From Albimonas marina (GTDB lineage Bacteria; Pseudomonadota; Alphaproteobacteria; Rhodobacterales; Rhodobacteraceae), in the NCBI RefSeq assembly GCF_029223255.1, contig NZ_JARHUC010000010.1, positions 124,001-188,000 on the forward strand: a stretch of DNA of 64,000 nt, in the 5' to 3' direction. Shown in pieces: positions 50,452 through 64,000 of this stretch (the first letter of the stretch is position 1; each line of letters begins with the position of its first letter). The notes below the pieces were generated by a model that ran no database searches, was not told the DNA's origin, and saw only the letters and a list, made by a program, of their open reading frames with translations. A program made the position numbers and the translations under genes.

Positions 50452-52251
50452 TCAGCCCTCGGCCTTCTTCTTTCGCTTGAAGCTTTTCTTCACGTTGCCC
50501 AGCACGTCCACGTCGACGCCCTGGCTGCGCATGATGATGTACTGCTGGGTGAAGGTGATCGTGTTGTTGGCCACCCAGTAGATCACCAGGCCCGAGGCGA
50601 AGCTGCCCAGCATGAACATGAACACCCAGGGCATCCAGGCGAAGATCATCGCCTGGGTCTTGTCCGCGGGCATCGGGTTCAGCTTCTGCTGGAGCCACAT
50701 GGTGATGCCCAGCAGGATCGGGAACACGCCGATCGAGACGATGCCCAGCATCGAGCTGTGGTCCGGCGCGGCCCAGGGCAGCGCCCCGAAGAGGTTCATC
50801 CACGAGGTCGGATCCGGCGCCGAGAGGTCCTGGATCCACAGCATGAACGGCGCGTGCCGCATCTCGAGCGTGACGAACAGCACCTTGTAGAGCGAGAAGA
50901 AGATCGGGATCTGCAGGATGATCGGCAGGCAGCCCGCGGCGGGATTGGCTTTCTCCCGCTTGTAGAGGGCCATCATCTCCTGCTGCATCTTCACGCGGTC
51001 GTCGCCCACGCGCTCCTTGATCTTCTCCATCTCCGGCTGGAGCTTCTTCATCTTCGACATGCTGACGTACGACTTGTAGGCCAGCGGGAAGAGCACGAGC
51101 TTCACCACGAAGGTCATGGCGATGATCGACCAGCCCATGTTGCCGATCAGCCCCTCGAAGAACAGCAGCATCTGGGCGAAGGGCTTGGTCAGGAAGAAGA
51201 ACCAGCCCCAGTCGATGGCGTCGACGAAGCGCGGGATGCCCGCGTCCTCGTAGGCCTCGATGGTCTTGAGCTCCTTCGCGCCGGCGAACAGCTTGGTCTC
51301 GATCGAGGCGGTGGCGCCGGGGGCGACGGCCTGCACGGGCAGGCGCATCTCGGTGCGGTACTCGGACCCGTCGGGACGGGCGACGTACTTGAAGACCGCG
51401 TCGAAGGGCTGGCCCGTCTCGGCGATCAGGGTGGTCATCCAGTACTTGTCGGTGAAGCCCAGCCAGCCGGCCTCGGTCACCGGGATCACCTCCTGGCGCA
51501 CGCCGGGGCCGCCGGAGCCCTCGAGATCCTGCAGGTCGTCGTAGTCGAGCTCGTTGAGCACGCCGTCGAACTTGCCCAGCGCGCCCTCGTGCAGGATGTA
51601 GAAGTTCACCGTCTCGGGCTCGCCCCGGCGCACCACGTAGGCGTAGGGCGCGAGGGAGACCTCGGCGTCGGAGGTGTTCTGGACGCTCTGCGCGACGGTG
51701 AACATGTAGTTGTCGTCGAGCGAGAGGGTGCGGCGGAAGATCTGCCCCTGCCCGTTGTCCCAGGCCAGCGTGATCGGGGAGGTCGGGGTCAGGGTCTCGC
51801 CCTTCTCCAGCGTCCACTCGGTGTTGGGGCCGGGGGTGGGGACCGGGGTCTCGGCCGTGGGCAGCCAGCCGTAGACGGCCAGGAACGGATGCGGCGTGCC
51901 CAGCGGGGCCAGCAGCGTGACGGTCGGCGAGCTGTCGTCGATCGTCTCGTGATAGTCGTCGAGCTTGAGCTCGTCGATGCGCCCGCCGCGCAGCGAGATC
52001 GACCCGGTCACCCGGTCGCTGTCGATCTTCACGCGCGGGGCGTCGGCGGCGGCGGCGGACGCCTCCGTCGCGCCGCCGGTCGCGGTTCCGCCGGCGGGCG
52101 TCTGCGCCGGGGCGCCGCTTTCGGTCGAGGAGACCTGAGCGGGCGCGTCTTGGGGCTGCTCGACCGGCGTCGGTGGGAACAGCACGAACCAGACCGCGAC
52201 CACCACGAAGCTCAGCACCGCGGCGATGAGCATGTTCTTCTGTTCGTTCAT
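50452..52251 (-). CDS. yidC: Membrane protein insertase YidC
   Basis: A 599-residue inner-membrane insertase/chaperone. The N-terminal anchor (MNEQKNMLIAAVLSFVVVAVWFVLFPP) is followed by a long Ala/Thr/Gln-rich linker, the large periplasmic beta-domain (about 95-365) and the conserved five-helix C-terminal core. The core contains the segments GWSIIAMTFVVKLVLFPLAYKSYVSMSKMKKLQPEM, LYKREKANPAAGCLPIILQIPIFFSLYKVLF and ITFTQQYIIMRSQGV. The C-terminus is basic (VKKSFKRKKKAEG), suited to ribosome contact. rnpA and rpmH, normally immediately upstream, are not present. Confidence 0.97.
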   Translation of the reverse strand: MNEQKNMLIAAVLSFVVVAVWFVLFPPTPVEQPQDAPAQVSSTESGAPAQTPAGGTATGGATEASAAAADAPRVKIDSDRVTGSISLRGGRIDELKLDDYHETIDDSSPTVTLLAPLGTPHPFLAVYGWLPTAETPVPTPGPNTEWTLEKGETLTPTSPITLAWDNGQGQIFRRTLSLDDNYMFTVAQSVQNTSDAEVSLAPYAYVVRRGEPETVNFYILHEGALGKFDGVLNELDYDDLQDLEGSGGPGVRQEVIPVTEAGWLGFTDKYWMTTLIAETGQPFDAVFKYVARPDGSEYRTEMRLPVQAVAPGATASIETKLFAGAKELKTIEAYEDAGIPRFVDAIDWGWFFFLTKPFAQMLLFFEGLIGNMGWSIIAMTFVVKLVLFPLAYKSYVSMSKMKKLQPEMEKIKERVGDDRVKMQQEMMALYKREKANPAAGCLPIILQIPIFFSLYKVLFVTLEMRHAPFMLWIQDLSAPDPTSWMNLFGALPWAAPDHSSMLGIVSIGVFPILLGITMWLQQKLNPMPADKTQAMIFAWMPWVFMFMLGSFASGLVIYWVANNTITFTQQYIIMRSQGVDVDVLGNVKKSFKRKKKAEG

Positions 52252-52641
52252 CCAGGGCTCCCGGACGCGCAATTCGGAGTCGGCCGCCTTGAACCTGCCG
52301 CGACGGGGAAGGTCAAGGCGTTTCGGGGACGCGGCACGGCGCCATGCCGCCGACCTCGCCGACCGAGCGGGTCGACGCGGACCGGTGGGTCCCGACCCGC
52401 GATGGGCGCGGGACGGGGGGTCAATGGCGCCCCGGGGCCGCCGACGCAAGCCCTCGCGCGTCGTCGGGGGCGGGGCGGAGGCGCCGGGCCGGCGGGGTTC
52501 CGCGCGCGCCGGAGCCATGCGGAGGCCCGGTATCACCCGGACCTGCCGCGTCCGCGCCGGTCCGCGGGAGCCGCGCCTGCGGCATCGGCGCGGGCCGCGG
52601 CGCAGCGTCGGTTCGCCCCGCCCCCGCGACGGGGGCGCGCC
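52252..52641. other. Intergenic region between yidC and the pgl-pgi promoter
   Basis: No supported gene. rnpA and rpmH, which usually sit here in relatives, are absent on both strands: no short basic RnpA- or L34-like ORF is visible. Contains the candidate yidC promoter (52288-52316). Confidence 0.55.
52288..52316 (-). promoter_or_regulatory. Candidate yidC promoter
   Basis: On the minus strand TTGACC (52316-52311), 17-nt spacer, TTCAAG (52293-52288), leaving a ~30-nt leader to the yidC ATG. Suggests yidC has its own promoter rather than following rnpA. Confidence 0.45.
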
Positions 52642-52670
52642 TTGACGCAGGAGACGCCCGCCGCGAGAAT
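52642..52670 (+). promoter_or_regulatory. Promoter of the pgl-pgi unit
   Basis: TTGACG (52642-52647), 17-nt spacer, GAGAAT (52665-52670). Start near 52677 would place the mini-ORF at 52723 about 46 nt into the transcript. Confidence 0.55.
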
Positions 52671-52722
52671 CCCTGCGACTGAGCCGCGCCCTGGGGGGGA
52701 GCGGCCGGAAGGAGCGTACGCG

Positions 52723-52926
52723 ATGGTTCCTCGCCGCCCGCGCGGACCGTCTTGTCCCGGCCCCCGGGCCGCGGACCCGATGCGGACCCCGACGCCCGGC
52801 CTCGCGCCGGCCCCGGGACCGGAGGTCGTCGCCGTCCGGCGCCCTGAGCCCTGCGCCCGGCCCCCCGTCGTCCTGGCCCGCCTCGTCTCGGCCCGCCGCG
52901 CCCCGATCCCGGTCTCGCCGCGATGA
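52723..52926 (+). CDS. Small Pro/Arg-rich ORF coupled to pgl-pgi
   Basis: A 67-codon ORF starting [19 protein letters not shown] with an excellent Shine-Dalgarno, AAGGAG (52709-52714), 8 nt before its ATG. Its stop TGA (52924-52926) overlaps the Pgl-Pgi ATG (52923) as ATGA. Pgl-Pgi has no recognisable ribosome site of its own, so translation is probably coupled. The amino-acid composition (Pro, Arg, Ala) is close to what random GC-rich DNA gives, so the peptide itself may have no function. It is not similar to any family I know. Confidence 0.45.
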   Translation: MVPRRPRGPSCPGPRAADPMRTPTPGLAPAPGPEVVAVRRPEPCARPPVVLARLVSARRAPIPVSPR

Positions 52927-55301
52927 GCGCCGATCTCGTCGCCGCCCCGCCCCCGCTCTACGAGCTGCGCCGCTTCCGCGATGCCGAGCAGCTCGCCGAG
53001 GTCGCCGCCGACCGCATCGCCGAGATCCTGAAGGCCGCCGTCGCGAAGCGCGGCCGCGCGGTCGCCGCCGTCTCGGGCGGGGCGACGCCGCAGCGGACCT
53101 ACGCGCGGCTGGCGCGGGCCGATCTCGACTGGTCGCGGGTGGCGCTGACGCTGGTCGAGGACCGCTGGGCGCCGCCGTCGGACCCGACCTCGACGCGCAA
53201 CATCCTCGACCTGTGCCTGTTCATGGACAGCCGGGCGCGGGGGGCGCGGTTCTCGCCCCTCTACACCGGCCATCCCACGCCCGAGGCCGGCCTGCCCGAG
53301 GCCGAGGCCCGCCTGCGCCGGCTGGGGCGGCCCTTCGACCTGGTGGTGCTGGGCTTCGGCCCTGACGGCCATGTCGCGGCGCTGCATCCGGGGGCCGAGG
53401 GGCTGGCCGGGGCGCTCGATCCCGACGGCGCCGCCCTGCTGGCGGCGATCCGCGCGCCGGGCCGGGGCGGGCCGCGCGTCACCCTGACGCTTTCGGCGAT
53501 CCTGCAGGCGCGGCGCATCCTGCTATTGTTCTCGGGACCGGCCAAGTCGCGCGCCTTCGCCCGCGCGCTCGAGCCCGGGCCGGTCGACGAAATGCCGATC
53601 CGCGCCATCCTCCGCCAGCGGCGCACGCCGGTCGAGGTTCTGTGCGCGCCAACCGATGGAGCCGACGTGACCACTCCGATCGACGCGGCCTGGAAGGCCG
53701 TAGAGACCGCCCGCGACCGCCTGGCCGGGCGTCGCATCGCGGACCTGTTCGCCGCCGACCCGACGCGGTTCGAGACGCTGTCGGCCCGGCTCGACGACAT
53801 GCTGCTGGATCTTTCCAAGACCGGGCTCGACAAGGGCGCGCTGGGGGCGCTGGCGGGCCTCGCCCGGGCGGCGGGGGTCGAGCAGCTGCGCGACGCGATG
53901 TTCGCGGGCGAGCCGATCAACGCGACCGAAGGCCGGGCGGTGCTGCACACGGCGCTGCGCGCCGCCCCCGGAGAGCGCTTCGCCGCCGAGGGCCAGGACG
54001 TGATGCCCGAGGTGCTGGAGGTGCGCGAGCGCTGCCTCGCCTTCGCCGAGGCGGTGCGGACGGGCGAGTACGCCTCGGTCTCCGGCAAGCCCTTCACCGA
54101 CGTGGTGAACATCGGCATCGGCGGCTCGGACCTCGGGCCGGTGATGGCGGTGGCGGCGCTCGCGCCCGTGCATGACGGGCCGCGGTGCCATTTCGTCTCG
54201 AACGTGGACGGGGCGCATGTGCACGACGTGCTGGCGGAGCTGGATCCGCAGACGACGCTGGTGCTGATCGCCTCGAAGACCTTCACCACCATCGAGACGA
54301 TGACCAACGCCCATACCGCCCGGGCCTGGATGGAGCAGGCGATCGGCGACCGCGCGGCGGCGCATTTCGCCGCGCTCTCCACCGCGCTGGACGAGGTGGG
54401 CAGGTTCGGGATCGACGAGAGCCGGACCTTCGGCTTCTGGGACTGGGTCGGCGGGCGCTATTCGCTGTGGTCGGCCATCGGGCTGAGCCTGATGATCGCC
54501 ATCGGGCGCGAGGACTTCGAGGCGTTCCTCGCCGGCGGCCGGGCGATGGACGCGCATTTCCGCGAGGCCCCGCTGGAGGAGAACCTGCCGGTGCTGCTGG
54601 CGCTGGCGGGCGTGTGGCACCGCGATGCGCTGGGCCTGCCGAGCCGGGCCGTGATCCCCTACGACCAGCGCCTGCTGCGGCTGCCGGCCTACCTCCAGCA
54701 GCTCGACATGGAATCGAACGGCAAGACCGCGCGCCTGCGCGACGGCCTGGCGGGCGAGACCGGGCCCGTGGTCTGGGGCGAGCCCGGGACCAACGGCCAG
54801 CACGCCTTCTTCCAGCTCCTCCACCAGGGCACCACGGTGATCCCGGTGGAGTTCCTTGTGGCCGCGCAGGGCTGGGAGCCGGAGCTCGCCCATCACCACA
54901 CCCTGCTGCTGGCGAACTGCCTCGCGCAGTCCGAGGCGCTGATGGCCGGGCGGTCGGAGGCCGAGGCCTACGAGATGATGATCGCCGATGGCAAGCCGGA
55001 GGCGGAGGCCCGCCGCCTCGCCCCCCACCGCGCCTTCGCGGGGGACCGCCCCTCGACCACCCTGCTCTACCGGCGGCTCGACCCGTTCACCCTGGGCCGG
55101 ATCGTGGCGCTTTACGAACACCGGGTGTTCGTGGAGGGGGCGATCTGGGGGGTGAACAGCTTCGACCAGTGGGGGGTGGAGCTGGGCAAGACCCTGGCCA
55201 AGGCGCTGGAGCCGATGGTGACGGGCGAGGCCTCGGCCGAGAACAAGGACGGCTCCACCGCCGGCCTGATCGCCGCCATCCACGCCCTGCGCGAGGGCTG
55301 A
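52923..55301 (+). CDS. pgl-pgi: Fused 6-phosphogluconolactonase / glucose-6-phosphate isomerase
   Basis: One 792-residue reading frame. Residues 1-~245 are 6-phosphogluconolactonase ([56 protein letters not shown]), which opens 6-phosphogluconolactone in the pentose-phosphate/Entner-Doudoroff route. Residues ~249-792 are a full-length glucose-6-phosphate isomerase ([76 protein letters not shown]). There is no linker. GTG at 53667-53669 with GGAG at 53658-53661 marks the Pgi boundary and looks like a retained internal start. zwf, the usual upstream partner, is not in the window. Confidence 0.9.
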   Translation: MSADLVAAPPPLYELRRFRDAEQLAEVAADRIAEILKAAVAKRGRAVAAVSGGATPQRTYARLARADLDWSRVALTLVEDRWAPPSDPTSTRNILDLCLFMDSRARGARFSPLYTGHPTPEAGLPEAEARLRRLGRPFDLVVLGFGPDGHVAALHPGAEGLAGALDPDGAALLAAIRAPGRGGPRVTLTLSAILQARRILLLFSGPAKSRAFARALEPGPVDEMPIRAILRQRRTPVEVLCAPTDGADVTTPIDAAWKAVETARDRLAGRRIADLFAADPTRFETLSARLDDMLLDLSKTGLDKGALGALAGLARAAGVEQLRDAMFAGEPINATEGRAVLHTALRAAPGERFAAEGQDVMPEVLEVRERCLAFAEAVRTGEYASVSGKPFTDVVNIGIGGSDLGPVMAVAALAPVHDGPRCHFVSNVDGAHVHDVLAELDPQTTLVLIASKTFTTIETMTNAHTARAWMEQAIGDRAAAHFAALSTALDEVGRFGIDESRTFGFWDWVGGRYSLWSAIGLSLMIAIGREDFEAFLAGGRAMDAHFREAPLEENLPVLLALAGVWHRDALGLPSRAVIPYDQRLLRLPAYLQQLDMESNGKTARLRDGLAGETGPVVWGEPGTNGQHAFFQLLHQGTTVIPVEFLVAAQGWEPELAHHHTLLLANCLAQSEALMAGRSEAEAYEMMIADGKPEAEARRLAPHRAFAGDRPSTTLLYRRLDPFTLGRIVALYEHRVFVEGAIWGVNSFDQWGVELGKTLAKALEPMVTGEASAENKDGSTAGLIAAIHALREG

Positions 55302-55303
55302 GA

Positions 55304-55326
55304 GGGGGGCCGAGCGCCCCCCGATT
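55304..55326 (+). terminator. Hairpin after pgl-pgi
   Basis: GGGGGGC (55304-55310), loop CGAGC, GCCCCCC (55316-55322), then GATTT. It lies between the convergent pgl-pgi and alcohol dehydrogenase genes. Confidence 0.5.
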
Positions 55327-55350
55327 TCCCCGGCGGCCCCGCGCCCCCGC

Positions 55351-56493
55351 TCAGGCGGCGGCGGCGAGAAGGCGTTCGAGGTCGGCGGTCTCGAGCGTCG
55401 CGGGATTCGCCTTCATCGAAGAGGAGGCGAAGGCGGCCTCGGCGGCGGCGCGATGCTCGTCGGGCGAAAGGCCCATGGCGGCGAGGCCGGGCAGGCCCTG
55501 CGCGCGGCTCCACTCGGCCAGCGCGTCGAAGGCCGCCTCCGGGGCCACGTCGAGGGCCTGCGCCACGCAGGCGCGCACGGCGGCGATGCGGCGGGCGGGC
55601 TCGCCCGTCGCGCGCTCGGCGTTGAGCGCGAGGCCGAAGGGCAGCAGGCGGCCGCAGATCGCGCCGTGGGGCGCCCCCGTCAGCCCGCCCAGCACGCCGG
55701 CGAGGCCGTGGACCACGCCCAGCCCCGCGTTGGCGAGCGCGAGGCCTCCGCAGAGCGCCACCCAGGCCATCTCGTCCCGCGCGCCGGGATCCTCGCCCTG
55801 CGAGAGGCGGATGAGGGCCGCGAGGCCGCGGGGAATCGCGGGCGCGCACAGCGCGTCGGTGAAGGGCGTGGCGCGCGAGCAGATCCACGGCTCGACCACC
55901 TGCGTGATCGCGTCGAGGCCGGAGGCGAGCGTCGTCTCCCACGGGCAGCCGTCGGCCAGCGCCGGGTCGACCAGCGCCAGCCGCGGCAGCATCCGCGCGT
56001 CGCGCAGCGAGACCTTGCGGCGATGCTCGGGCACGTCGATGACCGCGTTGCGCGTGGCCTCGGCCCCCGCGCCGGCGGTGGTCGGCAGGGCCACGAAGGG
56101 CAAGGGCGCGGCCGGCAGGGGGCGGCCCTCGCCCACCACCTCGAGATAGCGCAGCGGCGGGCCGTCGGCGGTGGCGAGCGCGGCGGCGGCCTTGCCGAGG
56201 TCGATGGCGGCGCCCCCGCCCAGCGCCACGACGACCTCCGCCCCGCGCGCGGCCTCGGCGGCCTCGGTCGCGGCCTGGAGGGTGGGCTCGCCGGCGGAGG
56301 CGATCTCCTCGACCGTGCAGCCCTGCGCCTCCAGCGCCGCGCGCAGCCAGGCGGCGCGCTCGGGCGAGCGGCCGCGCACGAGCAGCACCCGGCGGCCGAA
56401 GGCGGCGATGCGGGGCGCGGCCTCGGCGGCGGCGCGCCCGCGGCCGAAGACGATCTCGGCGGGGCCGGCGAAGCCGAAGGGCGGCAGGGACAT
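55351..56493 (-). CDS. Iron-containing alcohol dehydrogenase family protein
   Basis: A 380-residue group III (iron-dependent) dehydrogenase. NAD-binding GGGAAIDLGKAAAAL and ALPTTAGAGAEATRNAVI are clear. Metal ligands are the Asp in LASGLDAITQVVEPW and the His residues in GLGVVHGLAGVLGGLTGAPHGAICG. The family includes 1,3-propanediol and lactaldehyde dehydrogenases, maleylacetate reductase and glycerol dehydrogenase-like members. It lies 140 nt downstream of glpV on the same strand, so oxidation of glycerol or a related short diol imported by the Glp transporter is a reasonable but unproven role. Confidence 0.85.
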   Translation of the reverse strand: MSLPPFGFAGPAEIVFGRGRAAAEAAPRIAAFGRRVLLVRGRSPERAAWLRAALEAQGCTVEEIASAGEPTLQAATEAAEAARGAEVVVALGGGAAIDLGKAAAALATADGPPLRYLEVVGEGRPLPAAPLPFVALPTTAGAGAEATRNAVIDVPEHRRKVSLRDARMLPRLALVDPALADGCPWETTLASGLDAITQVVEPWICSRATPFTDALCAPAIPRGLAALIRLSQGEDPGARDEMAWVALCGGLALANAGLGVVHGLAGVLGGLTGAPHGAICGRLLPFGLALNAERATGEPARRIAAVRACVAQALDVAPEAAFDALAEWSRAQGLPGLAAMGLSPDEHRAAAEAAFASSSMKANPATLETADLERLLAAAA

Positions 56494-56541
56494 GGCGGGA
56501 TCTCCGAAGACGGGCGCGGGCCGGGCGGGGCCCGCGCGAAA

Positions 56542-56574
56542 CGCGGCGCGGCGCGACCGGGGGGCCGCGCCGCG
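56542..56574 (-). terminator. Hairpin between glpV and the alcohol dehydrogenase gene
   Basis: CGCGGCGCGGC (56542-56552) pairs perfectly with GCCGCGCCGCG (56564-56574), 11-nt loop, no U-tract. Probably protects the 3' end of glpV mRNA or reduces read-through into the dehydrogenase gene. Confidence 0.45.
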
Positions 56575-56633
56575 CGAAGGATCGCATCCGGCCGGGTCCG
56601 GGGGAAAGCCCCCCGGGCCGCGGCCGGCGGCGG

Positions 56634-58355
<1,722 letters not shown>

Positions 58356-58443
58356 GTTGTCCTCCCTGGTGAGCTTCTGGTCTTTTGGGGGGCGCGGGCC
58401 CCGTGGGGCCCGGCGCGAAGGTCGCGCGGGGTCGGACCGGCGG

Positions 58444-58716
58444 TCAGACCCAGCGGAAGACGGCGGCGGCCCAGACGAGGCTGAGCGCGAGGCCCCACCA
58501 CTGCGTGGCGTCGGCGAGGCCGAGCCAGGCGAGGTTGATGAAGGCCGAGCCGAGCAGCGTGATGAACAGCCGGTCGCCGCGGGTGGTCTCGATCCGGAGC
58601 ACGCCCATGCGGGGCGTCTCGGGGTAGCGGATCGCGAGGATCGTGAAGACGATCAGCAGCGCCGCGATGACCGCGAAGAAGGCCGCCGTGGGCCAGGTCC
58701 ATGCCATCCAGGCCAT
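58444..58716 (-). CDS. glpU: Small membrane protein GlpU (DUF2160)
   Basis: A 90-residue protein with three hydrophobic segments (AAFFAVIAALLIVFTILAI, LFITLLGSAFINLAWLGLA, WGLALSLVWAAAVFRW) separated by the conserved RYPETPRMGVLRIETTRGDR loop. It is the DUF2160 member always found in GlpSTPQUV operons and of unproven role in glycerol transport. Gap of 13 nt to glpQ. Confidence 0.92.
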   Translation of the reverse strand: MAWMAWTWPTAAFFAVIAALLIVFTILAIRYPETPRMGVLRIETTRGDRLFITLLGSAFINLAWLGLADATQWWGLALSLVWAAAVFRWV

Positions 58717-58729
58717 TGCAGACCCTCCC

Positions 58730-61490
<2,761 letters not shown>

Positions 61491-61501
61491 GGTCCTCTCC
61501 C

Positions 61502-62590
<1,089 letters not shown>

Positions 62591-62922
62591 GCGGCCGTAC
62601 CTCCCGTCCCGGCGCGGGGCCGGGGTTCGCGGCGCCGTGGGCGCGCGCGTCGTCGTTTCGCGGGACGAGCGCCGACGCACGCGCTCGGTCGAGCGGCGCG
62701 GGCCGGGTTCGCCCCCTGGTTGGCATGACGAAAGCATCTCGCGGCGAACGGAGTCAAAGCTTCTCTTCGGATTTTTTCGGTTTCGGGCGTCCGCGCGCGT
62801 GTTGCAGCGCGTCAATTTTCATTTTGCGCGCGTTCGCGCCATGCCGCTTGCATTGACCGGCCAGATGGTCAAATTCGAAACTCCCCGAAGGCGCCCCGCG
62901 CGCCGAGACCAGGGAGGCGGCG
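62591..62922. promoter_or_regulatory. Divergent glpS/glpR promoter region
   Basis: 332 nt without a gene, including an AT-rich core (62750-62830) unlike the surrounding DNA. Between the divergent starts lie TTCGG repeats and an inverted repeat TTGACC-N8-GGTCAA (62853-62872) next to glpR. A possible glpR -35 (TTGCAT, 62848-62853) with -10 AAATTC (62871-62876) overlaps that inverted repeat, which is a plausible GlpR operator. Exact sites are inferred. Confidence 0.45.
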
Positions 62923-63726
62923 CTGTCCCTTCGACACCACGAGATCCTGGAGATCGCCCGGCAGGAGGGGCGGGTCCTGGTCGACGACCTGTCGGCCCGG
63001 CTGGGCGTCAGCGCGCAGACCATCCGCCGCGACCTGGGCGAGCTGGCCGAGGAGGGGCGGCTGGAGCGGGTGCACGGCGGCGCGGTCCTGCCCTCGGGCG
63101 TGCGCAACATCGGCTACGACGAGCGGCGGGCGATGAACGGCGAGGCGAAGGCCGCGATCGCCGCCCGCTGCGCCTGCGCGATCCCCGAGGATTCGTCGTT
63201 GTTCCTGAGCATCGGCACCAGCGCCGAGGCGGTGGCCCGCGCCCTGCTGGGGCATCGCAACCTGCTGGTGGTGACCAACAACATCAACGTCGCCAACATC
63301 CTGTCGGAGAACCCGACCTGCGACGTGGTGGTGACCGGGGGGGCGCTGCGCCGCTCGGACGGCGGCCTTGTCGGGGAGATGACCCTGCAGGTGATCGAGC
63401 GCTTCAAGGTCGACGTGGCGGTGGTCGGCTGCTCGGCGCTGGACGAGGACGGGGACATCCTGGACTACGACGCGCAGGAGGTGGGGGCGAGCCGGCGGAT
63501 CATCGCGCTGGCGCGGCGCACCTTCCTGGTCGCCGACCACGCCAAGCTCCAGCGCAGCGCGCCGGTGCGCATCGCCTCGCTGCGCGACGTCTCGGGCGTG
63601 TTCACCGACCGCCCCTTCCCGCCCCGGCTGACGCAGCTGTGCCGCGACTGGTCGACGGAGCTGGACGTGGCCTTCCCCCACGGCGCGCCGCCGGAGGCGG
63701 AGGCGCTGGACGAGCGCGGGATGTGA
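62923..63726 (+). CDS. glpR: DeoR-family transcriptional regulator GlpR
   Basis: A 267-residue DeoR-type regulator. HTH: LRHHEILEIARQEGRVLVDDLSARLGVSAQTIRRDLGELAEEGRLERVHGGAV; sugar-phosphate sensor domain with SIGTSAEAVARALLGH, VTNNINVAN, VVTGGALRRSDGGLVGE and the late VADHAKLQR. GlpR usually represses glycerol genes and is released by glycerol 3-phosphate. No ATG, GTG or TTG fits the start of the HTH; CTG at 62923 follows AGGGAGG (62911-62917), giving MSLRHHEIL. An ATG at 63070 would delete the HTH recognition helix. Divergent to the transporter it presumably controls. Confidence 0.88.
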   Translation: MSLRHHEILEIARQEGRVLVDDLSARLGVSAQTIRRDLGELAEEGRLERVHGGAVLPSGVRNIGYDERRAMNGEAKAAIAARCACAIPEDSSLFLSIGTSAEAVARALLGHRNLLVVTNNINVANILSENPTCDVVVTGGALRRSDGGLVGEMTLQVIERFKVDVAVVGCSALDEDGDILDYDAQEVGASRRIIALARRTFLVADHAKLQRSAPVRIASLRDVSGVFTDRPFPPRLTQLCRDWSTELDVAFPHGAPPEAEALDERGM

Positions 63727-63862
63727 GGTCGCGCGGCCCGGCCGGTTGACCCGCGCGGCCGGCGCGTTTAATCGGACCCCAGGAACCGCAGCCAGCCCGT
63801 CGCCAGACCGACGGTTCCGCGCCACGTGGCGCCTGCCTGAATTCCTGACCTCCCGAGGTGTC

Positions 63863-64000
63863 ATGACCGCACGCCTGACCGCCGGCGCCCGCGCCGATCT
63901 GTCGGAGCCCGCCGACGCCCTGCGCCGGCTGATCGAGGATTCCGTCGAGATGGAGCTGGGGCCGGAGCCGACCGAGGACGGCCGGCTGCGCCTGACGGGC
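63863..64000 (+). CDS. Unidentified ORF, truncated by the window end
   Basis: 46 codons starting MTARLTAGARADLSEPADALRRLIEDSVEMELGPEP and open to the last base; GAGG lies 8 nt before the ATG. Helical, acidic N-terminus without a signal peptide. Not enough sequence to name a family. Confidence 0.5.
   Translation, partial: MTARLTAGARADLSEPADALRRLIEDSVEMELGPEPTEDGRLRLTG

Overview
The window is very GC-rich, densely coded chromosomal DNA from an alphaproteobacterium, most likely a member of the Rhodobacterales (Paracoccaceae/Roseobacteraceae type). The evidence is the gene order rpsB-tsf / pyrH-frr-uppS-cdsA-dxr-rseP, yidC-MOSC-engB with argB nearby, a glpSTPQUV-type glycerol ABC operon with a divergent DeoR regulator, a nasTS-nrt-nirBD-nasA assimilatory nitrate operon, and a VPLPA-CTERM exported protein. 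No tRNA, rRNA, CRISPR array, transposase or phage gene was found.

Layout. 1-321 is the 3' end of a class III nucleotide cyclase gene. 847-1821 encodes a quinone oxidoreductase behind a degenerate 32-bp tandem repeat. 2305-4230 is rpsB-tsf. 4760-6011 holds a periplasmic-binding-fold protein without a signal peptide and a small duplicated-domain lipoprotein. 6560-12338 is the pyrH-frr-uppS-cdsA-dxr-rseP cluster (pyrimidine nucleotide, ribosome recycling, undecaprenyl and phospholipid precursor synthesis, MEP isoprenoid pathway, envelope-stress protease). 12839-15877 is a pseudouridine catabolism pair plus miaA. 16138-18545 holds an MFS exporter behind a MerR-type promoter and a VPLPA-CTERM protein. 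18858-22128 is an attenuated ilvB...ilvN operon with a leader peptide. 22820-28559 (minus) is urtABCDE urea uptake behind a sigma-54 promoter. Divergently, 28943-42010 is nasT-nasS, then an apparent ANTAR-responsive leader and terminator, then nrtA-nrtB-nrtCD-nirB-nirD-nasA and a TrpD2-like gene. Together 22.8-42.0 kb forms a nitrogen-acquisition island for urea, nitrate and nitrite. 42500-50228 is a mixed region (aminotransferase, WYL regulator, NTF2-like protein, argB, methyltransferase, PRC-barrel, engB, MOSC). yidC ends it at 50452-52251. 52723-55301 encodes a small coupled ORF and a fused 6-phosphogluconolactonase/glucose-6-phosphate isomerase. 55351-62590 (minus) is glpSTPQUV plus an iron-dependent alcohol dehydrogenase, with glpR divergent at 62923-63726. 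A truncated unknown ORF closes the window.

The most novel-looking feature is a family of four intergenic palindromes of about 165-200 bp (4.4, 6.1, 12.5 and 22.4 kb). Their arms differ between copies by compensatory changes, so base-pairing has been conserved. They carry a directional tail, and one copy is inverted. They sit where conserved gene neighbourhoods break: between tsf and pyrH, after rseP, and after ilvN. Other points worth checking are the Pgl-Pgi fusion with a retained internal start site, two SD-bearing mini-ORFs overlapping the next gene by ATGA, the ilv leader peptide, the nas ANTAR-type leader, and a MerR-type operator.
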